Shown here piece after piece: positions 10,301 through 22,095 of a DNA stretch of 64,000 bases. The position numbers were made by a program, and so were the translations under genes. The stretch is from Laetiporus sulphureus 93-53. Taxonomy: Eukaryota; Basidiomycota; Agaricomycetes; Polyporales; Laetiporaceae. The stretch's first letter is position 1. Every line of letters starts with the position of its first letter. The stretch spans positions 180,005 through 244,004 of the forward strand of contig NW_024468562.1 of assembly GCF_001632365.1 (NCBI RefSeq). Reading direction: 5' to 3'. Below the pieces are notes generated by a model that was given only the letters and a program-made list of their open reading frames with translations, was not told where the DNA came from and ran no database searches.

Positions 10301-13013
10301 TTAGACTATCGACTTCACCAGCAGACTTTCAAGTCTGCAGTATTCCGGCACGATCGCGGCGTATGACATGAACGCGTCCACATCCGGCTCTGCAACCTTG
10401 GCCAAGCCTAGTTGTAGCTCAGCATCGGAGGTGGGCATAGCAGTCACAGGGATAAGCGAAGCCGGAGAGGAGGTTGTGATAGTGTCGGTCGTGATAACCT
10501 CGGGGTTGGGGTTTGTACCGCTCAGGTCTGGCGTAGTAAACGCAGTGGACGGAGCATCCAGCGTGCTGCCAGTCATGGCGGTACCCGCAGTGGAGCTCGT
10601 CATAGTTCTCATCCTGCCTGCGTCGCCATCGCCGTATATGGAGCCCATCCCGTAAGAACTCTGCATCCCGCTTCCACCCATCTTCTCCATCTCCTCAACC
10701 TCCTCTTCCTCCTCCTCGACAAGGATGGTGGCACCAAGGGCAGATCGCGCACCGTGACCGTAAGGCGTACTCGTGCCGCTTCCGGGTGTGCTTGTGACTT
10801 TGTTCCCGCCGCTCGGCGCGTTGACGTTGGTTCTGATGGGAACGCCGCCGGTCGCAGCCCAGCGCTTCGCGAGCAGTCTTCGCACCTCCTCCTCGAATCC
10901 ACCCCGACCTGTTCCCGCAGGCGTGCCCTTCTCCTTCCCCCACACCCACCGCGCAACGTAGGCTCCACCGAGGGAAGCACGAGCAGGGAAGCCTGGAGGA
11001 GGCGCATTTCTGTGCGGCACCACTTGCGCGGCGTCGATCTGAGTGGTCGGCAATATCACGGGTGCATTGAACGCATCACCCACGAGGTTCGCGATGGACG
11101 GAAAGTTCGCCGCCGCACCAGTGGCAACGATACGGGATGGAAGTGAAGAGTATTCATATGGATCGAATGGCAGACCCATGGTAGTGCTCGGGTTACTGGC
11201 GGAACGCTTCGGCTGTCCAGATATTGGACTCGGAGAGGCGTTCGCTCCTCGTCCGCGGCCCGCGTTGGGGCCCATGACACCCGTCGCAAGCATGCGTGAC
11301 CAACGTACGCGGAACGACAGGATCTGACTCTCTAGCAGACATCGCGGGTTTGCCCGCAGGTCACGGAATTCATTCACCTTGACACCGGTCTCGAATCGGA
11401 AAATGCCTTTCACGTGGGAGAAAGGGTAGCTGTCGCCTTGAAGTAGCCAGAAACTGAACAGCTTATCGTCTAGGCTAAAAGAATAGTCAGTATATGGAAG
11501 GAATGAGCATACATCGACTTACCCTATCGACCCGCCTGGAGGTACGATTGCAACTAGGCGGTCGAACGCGCTCCAGCTCTTGGTATACATGTCACGTACA
11601 AGGGCTCGTGGCACATCAGCATTCCTAGGATGCCAGATGTCAGCAAATAGATCTTCAAGAACAATCACAGCGAATCGTACCTGCTGGTGAGCATGGCGAC
11701 GTAGCGCTTCCTTTCAGTGGCATCCTGGGCAGGGTGCGGAAATAGGCTGTACAGCCGCGTGGGGATGTAGTTCGATGCAGGAGCGAGCATGGAATCCATA
11801 GGTCCGAATGATAGGACAGCATCGGAGGGCGAGGGACACAAGGACAGGTATATGGAAAGATAGTCGGACGTGAACGGCGTGACAATGGCCTCTGCGACCA
11901 TCAAAAGATGAGAATATGCTACAAAAACACGTTGCCGCAACGTACCTGGATCAAACCCATACCGGTCTACCAGATATCGCGAGACATTGCCGATCCTCCT
12001 CCGCCCGCCTGAGACGTCAACATCACCCAACCAGCCCCAGATCCGTCGTCCTTCATCTCTGTTGCCTCCCACAATCTCCATCACGCCCTCGTCCCAGTGG
12101 CTTGGTGTTCCCGCTGTGGTGCTGTGCGCCCACAAACCTGTCGCCGCCGCCTCCGCCTCGCCCATGCCGACCAAGACGCCACACGCAAGACTGGCGAGGA
12201 ACGAGCTCGCGACCTGCACCTTGCCGGTACGCGCCCACACTTCCGGCCACGCCTCACGCACGCGCAGCAGCTGCGCCGCCAGCAGCGACGCATGCGCACA
12301 TGTCCCGACGCGCACCGCCATCAGGTCTGGGCCGCCGAGCGCGGCTTCCAGTGCGAGTCCATGCGTATGCGCAGACGTATCCTGAGCAACGGGTGCATGC
12401 GGCAGCGAGAGCGATTGCGTCGAGATCTGCGTGTGTACAGGCATTCGCGGGTCAAGGCTTTGGAGCTGTGGAAGCTGGTTTGCCTTCCACCACACGAGCG
12501 CGTGCTTCGTGCCGCCGGGACGTCAGGCCGGCAGCGTGTACGAGGAGAGAAAACGCACCTGTGCAGCGCCGCCGATGGCCTTGATCCTCGGCAGGTCATA
12601 GCTTTTGCTGAGCTTTTCCATGAGCAGGTCTGTCGGGGGCATGCATATGGACGTTTTGGGAAGTTAATTCACACGATGGCGAGATCAGCGATTGGACTGG
12701 GAGCGACGATTTGGTCCCGCGAAACATTACTCACCGTACGCTTTAATCCACATCTCAACGGGTGTGGTATATGCATCGCCGGGTGTGGTGAAAATGCCGC
12801 CCTGAGTTCTAGGCCAAAACGGCCGCCGCTGCGTCAATGACCTGCGCGTATCTCGTCCGTGACAACGACCCACTGGTATTCTGGCAACTCCGTGTCAAAG
12901 TCTACAGCCTCCACGCCGACTAACTCGAGGTTCTCATCCACGATCGATGCACGCAGCTGGTCCGTGGCGAGCTCAAGACCTAGAAAAAGAGACGATATGG
13001 CCTTGGGGGGCAT
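10301..13013 (-). CDS. Xylulokinase-family FGGY carbohydrate kinase
   Basis: The expected role is phosphorylation of D-xylulose by ATP, feeding pentoses into the pentose phosphate pathway in the cytosol. Exon 1 starts at 13013 (MPPKAISSLFLGLELATDQL) and splices after PEYQ to QGGIFTTPGDAYTTP and VEMWIKAY. Further on come WWKANQLPQLQSLDPR, VASSFLASL, VSRYLVDRYGFDP, NYIPTRLYSLFPHPAQD, NADVPRALVRDMYTKSW and the C-terminal FRFETGVKVNEFRDLRANP, all typical of fungal xylulokinases. The last exon spans 11413-10301 and ends AAIVPEYCRLESLLVKSIV. Between residues RRLLAKRWAATGG and the end lies a low-complexity insertion with an EEEEEEVEEMEKM acidic run (about 10695-10730) and Ser/Thr/Gly-rich sequence. 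Two core motifs look altered: the region expected to read D-x-x-GMN reads GMGEAEAAATGLW, and the phosphate loop reads SFGPMDSML. The family assignment is firm, but kinase activity is less certain. Confidence 0.8.
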
Positions 13014-14469
13014 AGCGACGGTGACAGCTCGTAAGGAGAGATCGACAGTAGTTCGTCAAAAAAATCAGAGAAAATAAGTCGTCGTTGCACCAGGCGTCGT
13101 CAACAGCGTCGAGCAGCTGAAGACGGTGGTCGTGAGTGGAGGATACAAAGACGCGTGCCAGACGATTCTCAGGCTTCTGTTCGCAGGCGAGCCCATCAGG
13201 CTGCCGTTGCTGGACCGGGCGCTTCGTGGCGGCCTCGTGTCGGATATTCCCACGAATGAATGGGGTATGGACTTCCGCCACTCCCTCATCGGGTCCTTCC
13301 ACTGGATAGGACTTCGTTAATAATGCTTCAATATTGGTCGGCGGTGGACTTAGCTGCGGTATGCTCGATTTACGGCAGTACTAGCTGTCTTGAGCACGGA
13401 GAGGAAAATATGAGAGCTCTTCCATAGCGAGCGGCCTGTGTATCCGTTGTCCATTCATTCACGATGCTTAGCACCGAATGCATCACCGTTTACCATGGTC
13501 AACAAGGATGGTGGCATGGCACCTCTGAATGCTCATCGACTCTGCAAGAATTGAAGGTCTTCTCATAGCAGACCCATCAGCCTCTGCATCGCAAACCACC
13601 CCGCAGCGATAACAAGGACCTGAGCAGAATTTACGGCGAATATCGAGGTATGACTTTCTCTTATTCTCGTTGTGCTCCAATAGTTGCCGCGTTGTGCTAT
13701 TTTTGTTTCAATATATCATATATTGGCCATCGACTTCCTCTCTGCGCATGCATCTGTGCTACCGTGTGCAGGGAGAAGTCATGGTCTTTGCAGATATATG
13801 GTGTCATTACAGCACTTAAAGCTCTCTGTCACAGTGTGCTGCGTTATCTAGGCCTTCTAGATATTTCTATACATGTGAGTCGCGGTCTGAGTTTGTATTG
13901 ATCGCGTGTACTTAATTGTGAGACGTTCGCTGATGAACATGCTTAATACTCTCTCTGAGTAATCGCACCAAATCTTGAGGTCATATAATACGTATAAATG
14001 CACCATTTATGCCTCATGAAGGTGTGGCGCTCGTGTACGTCGGACTCTGTGCCGAATATTGTCTCGTAGCGAAGCTCGCTACTCTGCTTCAAGAGTAATG
14101 TAAGAGACAAAAATTGCATTTTTAAGCACTAGTACAGCAGCTCAGTGTCCTAGTGGACAAAAAATAGAGAAGCTATGACTGACCGAAATTTAATTCGAGC
14201 GACCACCTTTTGCGCCACAAGCGCGTTAGGCGTTCTATGGGTCATCACGTGGTCGCGTTGCGGTCCAGCGCTAGATCCTCAACTTTTCCTCCTCGCCACT
14301 GTCAAGCTGGACCACCATCGTTGACTGAGTTTCGACTCTACTCTAGTGAGATTACTCATTTCACACGGTCAACCACTCCAATACACATTATATAAGGATT
14401 CTAACGTTTTACAGACCGCTCGGCTATGCGATACTAGCACCATCCGCTATGGAAGGCGCAATCTGGCGA
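13014..14469. other. Intergenic region between the xylulokinase start and the TUDOR-protein stop
   Basis: This region contains the upstream region of the xylulokinase gene. No coding sequence is supported. An E-box-linked motif, TCACGTGGTCGCG, lies at 14245-14257; the same motif occurs twice more in the window. Confidence 0.45.
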
Positions 14470-14887
14470 CTACTCCGCCTCTTTGACCTCATTGAGCTCA
14501 TGTGCCAGTTTAACGACATCATTCTGTCACGCGAAAGGCTCAATAGGCAACCGACCGTGGAAGTCAAGTCACTTACCCCGCTGCGAGATATCTTCACAGC
14601 CGGATCGTCTGCACCTCTAGCGTTGCGACTAACCGTATTGCCCTGCAGGGACCGCAGGCCGCACTTGGTCACCCGAAAACAACAGCACCATAAGTTTAAG
14701 CGTACCTTGTTGCTGACCACCTCAGCCTTCCCTTCGGTTACAACCTCGGAGACAGTGCCCGTGGGATTCCCTCCTCCCCAGCGCCACCTAGGCCATATTG
14801 TCAGTTCCTCGAGGTCATAGTCAAAGCGGAATCGCGAGGATGAGATGCATACGAGACATCTTGTCCCTCTTCCAGCTTGTCAGACAT
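14470..14887 (-). CDS. Small Hva1-type TUDOR domain protein (DUF2945), 78 aa
   Basis: There are four exons: 14887-14853, 14787-14706, 14642-14577 and 14523-14470, with introns of 65, 63 and 53 nt, all GT...AG and all in phase. The protein begins MSDKLEEGQDVSWRWGGG and continues NPTGTVSEVVTEGKAEVV, GNTVSRNARGADDPAVKISR and NDVVKLAHELNEVKEAE. This is the hypervirulence-associated TUDOR domain. The family was described from Cryptococcus Hva1, reported to bind NADPH, and is widespread in bacteria and fungi as a short single-domain protein. The predicted length matches the family. It was missed by simple ORF calling because every exon is short. Its cellular role here is unknown. Confidence 0.85.
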
Positions 14888-15362
14888 GCTTCTCGCGAAT
14901 TCTGCGGTGACCTCAGGAGGGGGAGGGGGGAATATTTGGTGCTCGAACAATTCGTATACGGGGCATTTATACGCCTCTCGCCTGCTGACCTCCTGCGTCA
15001 TTGACTTCCTCTGGTTATGACATACTAAACACCGAACGTTGGCGTTGCCCATGTCAAATGTGTCGAACGATCGGTTGGATCCCGCATCATCCCGCACTCT
15101 TGGCGTTCGCTGGCGAGCAGTGCGACATTCAAGGCTTCAAATCTTCATAGGTTTCAACGATGGCAGCTTGCACAGCGACATATGTGGATGACACCTAGAG
15201 CCCATCACTCCTGGTTGTTCGTACACACACACATATTCCTTGTTATTTCCAAATGGCCCATGAAGCCCCAAAGATACAACTTGAACCCGTTATGTATTGT
15301 GACATTACATTCTCGATCCATTGTTTGCCCTTCCTGCACGTCGCAAGGAGCCTCAATTCGCA
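14888..15362. other. Short intergenic region
   Basis: This is the upstream region of the TUDOR gene and the 3' flank of the amine oxidase gene. A G-rich run (CAGGAGGGGGAGGGGGGAA near 14923) is the only notable feature. Confidence 0.4.
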
Positions 15363-18140
15363 CTAATGGCAGCTGGGAGACCCATCGCTATCCGAAAACG
15401 CCGGCACGCTGCGCTTGTCGTTCGCACCAGGCACGTCCAAGGCCGGGTTCGCCGTGAAGAAGTTTCCGGGCCTGAAGAGCACACGGATGTGCTCGACCGG
15501 CATCACAGGCCAGTCCTCCGGCCTCGGGATGTGGGTGATCCCTGCGCGCGAATCGTCAGCTGCAGCTCCCGACGAACGGCAAGGAGAAGAGCTGCGTACC
15601 AGTAGTGAGATACACGAGGATGTCCTCCTCCGCGACGTTCTCGTCGCCCTTGACCCAGTTCGCGATCGAGTCCGCCGGCGTGTCCCTCGTCTGCGGGACG
15701 TACTTGCCACACGGCCACATCCGCGAACCCCTCTCGTCCTCGACATCCTTCACGACCCACAGCGGCTTGTGCGCGAACGGCGCCCGCTTTCCGACCCACC
15801 CATCGGGGCGCGCCATCATCGGCACCGCCGCTCCCCTCAGGCCGGTGATCGCGTACCCCACGAACTTGCCCGAGTACGGGTGGCGCTTCTTCGGATTGAT
15901 GATCGTCCAACGCCGGTCGAGCTCGAGGCTCACGTCGCGCGCACCCTCGTTCTGGACGGTGATCGGATGATCGCGCGTGAGGAACGCGTTGCCGGCGAAG
16001 TTTGCGGGCGAGCCCGTCGGCGCATCGGCCAGCGGGATCACATCCGTCTCGACGACGGTGTTGTGCAGGCCGTCGACCATCGGGTCCACGCGGAACGAGA
16101 AAAGGTGCTGGTGAAACTGGGCGTTGACGCCCGGGGCGAGGGTCGTCCCGAACTTGGTCACTTCCTCCTCGCCCTTGACGTACACCTGGAGGATGCCCGT
16201 GAGGCGGACTTCGATCTCGATGTTGCCGTCCTGGTAGAAGAGGTAATTGAAGATGTACTCTGCGAGCCACGTGTCAGTCTGTCGTGCGGGAACTACACTC
16301 CGGAATGCATACCGTAGTTGGCCAGCGTACAGATCATGCTCACGACCAGCCTGCGGCTGCGCACAGCGTGCGACCGGCCGCCAACGCGGTAGTCGCTGTG
16401 CTTCCAGAGGAGGCCCGCATCCTCTTCGTGGATGCAGATGACGTTCTTGATCACGACCGCACTGCCGTCGTGTGCGACGTAAGCACCGGGCTGAGCAAGC
16501 AATGTCAACAAACTGCTGACAGCAGACCACCATGTCCGTAACTCACCAGGTAGTGAATCTGTCCAAGACAGTCGCAGCCGAGGGCCAACTCATTCGCCAT
16601 GGTGCCCATACCGTACTCGCCCCTATGACAAGTGTCACCTCTACAGGGGGTACACAGGAAATATGGAACGTACGAGTCAAACGCATGCTTCCTGGGGTGA
16701 GGATGCTCCGGTGAACCGTACGGGACGATCATCTCCGCCAAGGAGAGACGGTAGAAGATGGGGCGGATGTTGCCGTCATCGTTGTACGTGATCGTCGAGA
16801 GCGCAGTACCTTCACGATGGTGGAATGCTAACGGGGCGTAGTCAGCCTTCAACTCCAAACAACCCCGAAAGAGACGAGATGGCACCGACCGATATGCATC
16901 TTCCACTTCTGCCATTCCAGCACGTGCCCGTCCATCTTGAAGCTGACGCCCTCGGGCTGCAGGATGTGCAGCGGCTTGACATCGTCGCGAACTTTAAAGT
17001 TCGAGCCCGGCTTCTGCGCGAGGAGGTCGGGCAGGAAATCCCATGACTCTTTCGGAGGGGGGAGGCGCTCGCGCTTCGCCGCGGCGAACGCGTCCTCCTC
17101 CAGGGACGGAGGTGCCGTAGTCGGCACGGTGAGCTCGACATCAACCCCAAGTTTCTTGAATATCGAATTGGACGAAGCTTTCGAGAGGAAGCCAGGAGGG
17201 AAGTCGATATGAATCACTTTCATCGTGGTCGAGTCGATGACGGGAACGAAGTCCTGTCCAGTGCATCAGTGCGAGGTCGTTACTGCAGCAGGAATCCGAA
17301 TCGTACCAAAGGATGAGCGTACAGGTTCTCATGCTGGCCGTAGCGGGCGAACATCAGCGCCTGCTGGATGCGAGCCTTCTTCGGGAAGCGTTCATCGTAG
17401 CCGATAGCCCATCCATCGCAGTAGAGCTGGTCGGCAGTGACACCTTTACGAGACCATGAGCCACGCTGTTCGGCACCGAAACTCGGAACGGCCACTCACC
17501 GACTGCGGCAGCAAGTTCCTGCACGCGCTTATCCTCCCTGATGATCTTCTCGCAAAGCAACAACTCCTCGACAGAGATCTGCGGCTGCACCCCCTCAGGC
17601 AACTTCTGAAGCGAGGTCACCTCCCACTGGTCATGCTTCAGCGTCAGGAAGGCGTTGAACGCATCTCTATGTGCGAATCAGCACGATTTGACGGCGACAG
17701 AGCCAAGCAACCAACCCTTTGATGACATCAATGAACTGATCAATACGGCAGTCTATTAGCGCGATCGAGTGAGGTATGATAACCGAGGGACCTACATCGA
17801 CCTCGGCCTTGCGAACGATCTCGGGGACGTGTTGAGGCGCTTCGCCGGGATTGAGAGGGATACCGAGGTAGGCGAGGACAGCCTTCTTGGGCGGCGCAAC
17901 GAGTGCGCTGGTGATGAATCGGACTGCCTTGATATCCGTCTTCTCAGCAGTGTACCTTCGTACACTTAGAGATACAGCGACGATCTACGAGATCTGTTGA
18001 GAATCATGTCGCACAATCCTTGGTTTACTCACCTCATCTGGAGTAAGGGGGTCCAGAGGATGCTTGAAAGCCGGCGATTTCGAGTGCGTGGTCGTTTGAA
18101 CCGAGGTTGCAGTGCTCGGAGCGAGATTTGGGACAGACAT
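15363..18140 (-). CDS. Copper-containing primary amine oxidase (TPQ enzyme)
   Basis: The enzyme oxidatively deaminates primary amines to aldehydes with release of ammonia and hydrogen peroxide, usually in peroxisomes or outside the cell. It allows amines to serve as nitrogen source. The start at 18140 gives [13 protein letters not shown] and [10 protein letters not shown], and there is no obvious signal peptide. Key residues are present: the catalytic-base Asp in FDSGEYGMG (exons joined near 16680), and the TPQ precursor tyrosine in TLANYEYIFNY (around 16310, with the intron splitting the Glu codon after the Tyr). The first two copper ligands are in [11 protein letters not shown] (about 16110), and the C-terminal domain ends [12 protein letters not shown], then [14 protein letters not shown] sequence and SPSCH. 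Several short introns are present. The coding strand is GC-rich, which produces long antisense open frames with no meaning. All catalytic residues seen are intact. Confidence 0.88.
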
Positions 18141-21100
18141 GACGATGGTGCAGATTAAGCAGACTGCGACGATGAGCTGATGGACTCGAATAGGAGGCAG
18201 GCGTCTCTGAGGCTTCTCCAGCTCGAGCTCCTTCTTTTATAGACCGACCATTTGGGATGCAATCTTTGAGTATTCATGTCGAAGGCCCGCTGGCGCCAAC
18301 GTGCTCGGCTAGATAACGGTGGTATCTCCAGCTGTAAAAGCGCCAAGCGAGCGGCCATTTTGTCCTTGCTTTAAGACCATGCCGAAGCCATTTCAGCCTG
18401 CGAAGTAACGAAGACGACTAGAAGAAGATCAGTGCAACTAGTTGGTGAGAGGCTGAGACAAGTTGTGGCGCGTCTCGAGACTCTGACTCGAACTCCGATG
18501 TTACTGCACCGACTTACGGCCTCACAACATACCACAGCTTATCGCACAATTGAGTCTTAGCCGACCATTGCTTCGCATCCAGCGAACATAAATCCAATTC
18601 TACTACAGAATGACTCGTTCAGGTGCTGATCGCTCGACGCGTTCCACGGATCAACTCTTGGAGGCAGGAACAGGAACAGCACCCGGCGTGACCCCTACTG
18701 CTCGGTGATAGCAGCGGAACGCGGAAGAGCGTGGCCACCTCATGCCCTGGCTGGGATGCAGTATCTTGCAAAGAAGAAGTAGGTCGACTTGCGGCTCTGA
18801 ATGCAGCAGCAAGCTGACATTGCTTTACTGCACTTTTTCTGAAGCTCAGGGCTCTGAACCATCGTGTGGCCATTGGCACGGTGCTGTGCATTCTTCGGAA
18901 ATCTAAACACCAAAGTGTGGCTTATCTTCAAGCACAGTTAGCCGACGACTGCGTTGCGGTCGAGGTGAGAACGTAAATCCAATTCGACGAAATGGCACTG
19001 GTTCCTCGATGTGTTCCGCATGTAACAACTGATAGCAGCTATAGTTAAGCGAGAGATGGCGGCCGTTATGCCAAATAGAGGCGAAGCACGAAGGCATGCT
19101 GCCACTGAGCTCAATTGACAGCGTCTGGGGAGAGCGTGAATATCCTTAATAAACAGGTCTGGAAGCATCATCTCAAAGCTTAATTCAGGAGTGCCTCATT
19201 TCTCACTTGATCCAGCCGACGGCTGTTTGGCATCCAGGCGAGCGCATCGAGACTGCCTGATGCCGATGCACTCGAGGAGCTCATGTCTTTCCTCAACTTC
19301 CGTGCCAACAGAGGAGATCCTCTGAAGGGCCTACGTATTTTCAGCGACGGAGACGCAAGCACGCAAACCTATGACAAAATCGCACGCGTGATGAAGTATC
19401 ATGCAGTTGACATGTTCATTCACAGAATCAATTGAGTACGAGTCAGTAGCACCCGGAAACTGTACCTAACTATTTTTCCCTCATAATCTGTTTGCTGTAC
19501 AGACTGTCCTATTCATAAGTGAATGGTGACTTCCACTATGCAGGGGTAGGGCCAGGGTTGTTTGTGATCAGGCAAGAATCGAAATCTTTACTACATTCGC
19601 TCATCCTGTGGCGACATTACTCTCCCATGTGCCTTTGCAAAAGGTTATGCATCACGGCTAGCAGCGAAGTGCTTCCTATCCATGCGAAGGATCTATTGCG
19701 ATTGAATGACAACCATGAACGGCCCGTTTCTTTTGACTTTGGGAAGGCTACTTTACATTCGGCGCGAGCTAGCTTCCATTATGGACCATCAGACACTTGA
19801 GACTTTCTCGCAACGTTCTGCACTGGATTTCTCACTCAATCTGCAACGCCTAATGGTATGTAGTGTTAAGCGGAAGAGCTTCGAGACTCGGAGCACTGAG
19901 ATACGACCACCGCACCCCTCCTTCGAAACCCGCTCTGGACGCGACCGCAAACCGCAATCGTCTCCGCAAATTCAGCCCGCCGGTTGAATGCCATCTCGAT
20001 GCCGCTTAATTGCTGTTACGCGAGCGTGGCTGACCGTATTCGTCAGTGATAGATCCATTAAGGTTTATATGATATTGTTGAGTAGTAAACTGGCTGTCTG
20101 CAACGCCCATCCAGAACTCTTGCCTCAAAATGACATATGATTCTGAATGCCGTAACAAGAACTGCCTGCCCTATGAATATATGACTGCCCGATAAAAAGC
20201 ACAAATCGTTACTCGAACCCACCAACATACCCCGATATGGGACGCATTCTACCATATTAGGCAACATGTATATGATGTACGCTCTGGCAGAATTCTGCTT
20301 TGTGGCGCTAACTTTCGATATATACAAGACCATGAGTGTTTCCACAAACCTCGCCATCTCTTCTTCATGCTCTGCCCCTTGCGTGCTTTTGTTTGTGCGA
20401 TTTGCCTCTGCCGGCAAGCCGCAAGATTGTTCCTTGCACCGGCTGCTCTATCACGAAGACAGCATATATGCGTCAAGCCCACTGTAGCAATGCAGTACCT
20501 ATGCTTGGTGAGTGTTTGTCTCATATGCGGCCGGTTCGTCAGCATTTAGACACAGTCCGGCAGCAGAAGTCCCAGAGACAATTCCACGGGACTGAGCCGG
20601 AAAAAAAACTCATCATATCGTGTGCAAAGCGAGAGTAAACACACAGTGGCACTGTAATAGGGGTGTACATTGCTCGTAAGGATCCACAAGGTATTGGGAT
20701 GCAAGTTGTCGACGGTATGCATTTCCTGACCATGGTATGGTTCATAGCACAGCAATGCTTACTAGGACGTCCAAGCTGAAGTGATATCGGCAGGGTATAT
20801 GCGTCAAGTTGAAGAAACAATCATATTGTTTTACACCTTGACGAATTGGCGTGCATCTATCTCGTGTGCAGCAGACTGGTCAGACATATTGTATGGCAAG
20901 CAAGTGTGGACTGAAATACGTGATGTGAGTGACCCGTGGGACACAATCCAAGTCCCTGGCGTAGTATAATTGACAAAGCTCAGCAATGAACATCACAGCG
21001 ATATCCCCACCTTCATTCCAATTCCGCGGATTTCGTGTCGAACTGATAGTAAACGATCAAATCGACAATTCAGACGTCTTGGAAGCACAAGGCGACTAGC

Positions 21101-22095
21101 AATTAAGACGCACCAATGGCACAAATGCCACTAGTGTTCCGGGTCCAGGCAACGGATGATGATGATGCAAGAATCATGTCTGCAGCGTGCCAGTTGATCT
21201 TCCGTCTTCTTGCCGCATGAAGCATACTGATACACATGATCATCTGTCGTCGATCTGTCTGCCTATCATCTTGGCGGAATCGAGCGCGCATGGTGTAGAA
21301 CACGAGAGTCGATTGCAGAATGGGTTTCAGGGGCTGGGAACAAGCAGCGTGAATGCCCAACACAGCCCTTGCGCGGCGTGCTGATCGTGAGTGTCCTTCA
21401 ATACAAAAGACAGGCTGTCAGAAATACTTCCTACCTTCCCCGCCGCATTGCTGAAGTCCACGAACAGACTGGTCCACATTGGCCCTGCTCATTTGCCACG
21501 CGGAATCGCCGAGTTGCCCACTCCGCTGGAGCACTGCAAAGAGAAGCCCTATTCGAGCGGCCCCGCCATTCGCAAGTCTTCCATGACAACAACGTGCACA
21601 ATGGCGTCGGATGCTCACCTTGTCCTCGTCCGCCGCCCTCTTTCTTCAAGTACTCTCTACTCTACTTCCGCCCTCCCGGCATACACGCTCCCTACAGTCA
21701 ATCATTTAAGCGAGCTCGACTCTTATTCGGTCCATCTCCGTTGTCCGGAACGATACTCGGGACCTTCTATACAAAGACGGCTGTTTCCGATACTACGCGA
21801 GCGGCTAATTTCTGTTCCCTAAATGGTGAGTGGTTGACGACGGTCGACCTCGCCCGCCGCGTGTAGCGCTCTCCTGCTCGCTCGCCCTACACGAGGCTGC
21901 CCATCGTCATCTACACGAGGCTCTGGCGTTCACGCCTCAACAAGTGACCGTGCCTCGGAGTCTGCGTTGGGCTGAACGTGCTGTGCCCGCGTGGTCAGTC
22001 AGTGTTCCCTGTGCTACCCATCTAATCTACTCGTCTTGGACTTTTTGCCCTCGCTTAACGTACTCAGTTGCATGAATTTTGCCTAATTGACGGTC
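18141..22095. other. Gene-poor stretch of about 4 kb
   Basis: No protein family is recognised on either strand; open frames are under about 165 codons and lack motifs. The first few hundred bases must include the amine oxidase promoter, and 21370-22095 the 5' region of the following plus-strand gene. Two loosely similar stretches (18555-18600 and 18945-18990, both containing GTAAATCCAATTC-like sequence) hint at an old local duplication. A small, rapidly evolving gene could be hidden here. Confidence 0.4.

Noticed and set aside
12097..12840. A 247-codon plus-strand frame
   Set aside because: It is antisense to the xylulokinase-like exons and highly Arg/Cys/His-rich, typical of a shadow frame.
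15415..16317. A 300-codon plus-strand frame over the amine oxidase
   Set aside because: It is antisense to GC-rich exons of the amine oxidase containing the copper and TPQ residues. Such frames arise from high third-position GC.
22087..22095. Start of the membrane protein at a TTG three codons upstream
   Set aside because: A nuclear gene would use ATG; the first ATG in the frame is at 22096.
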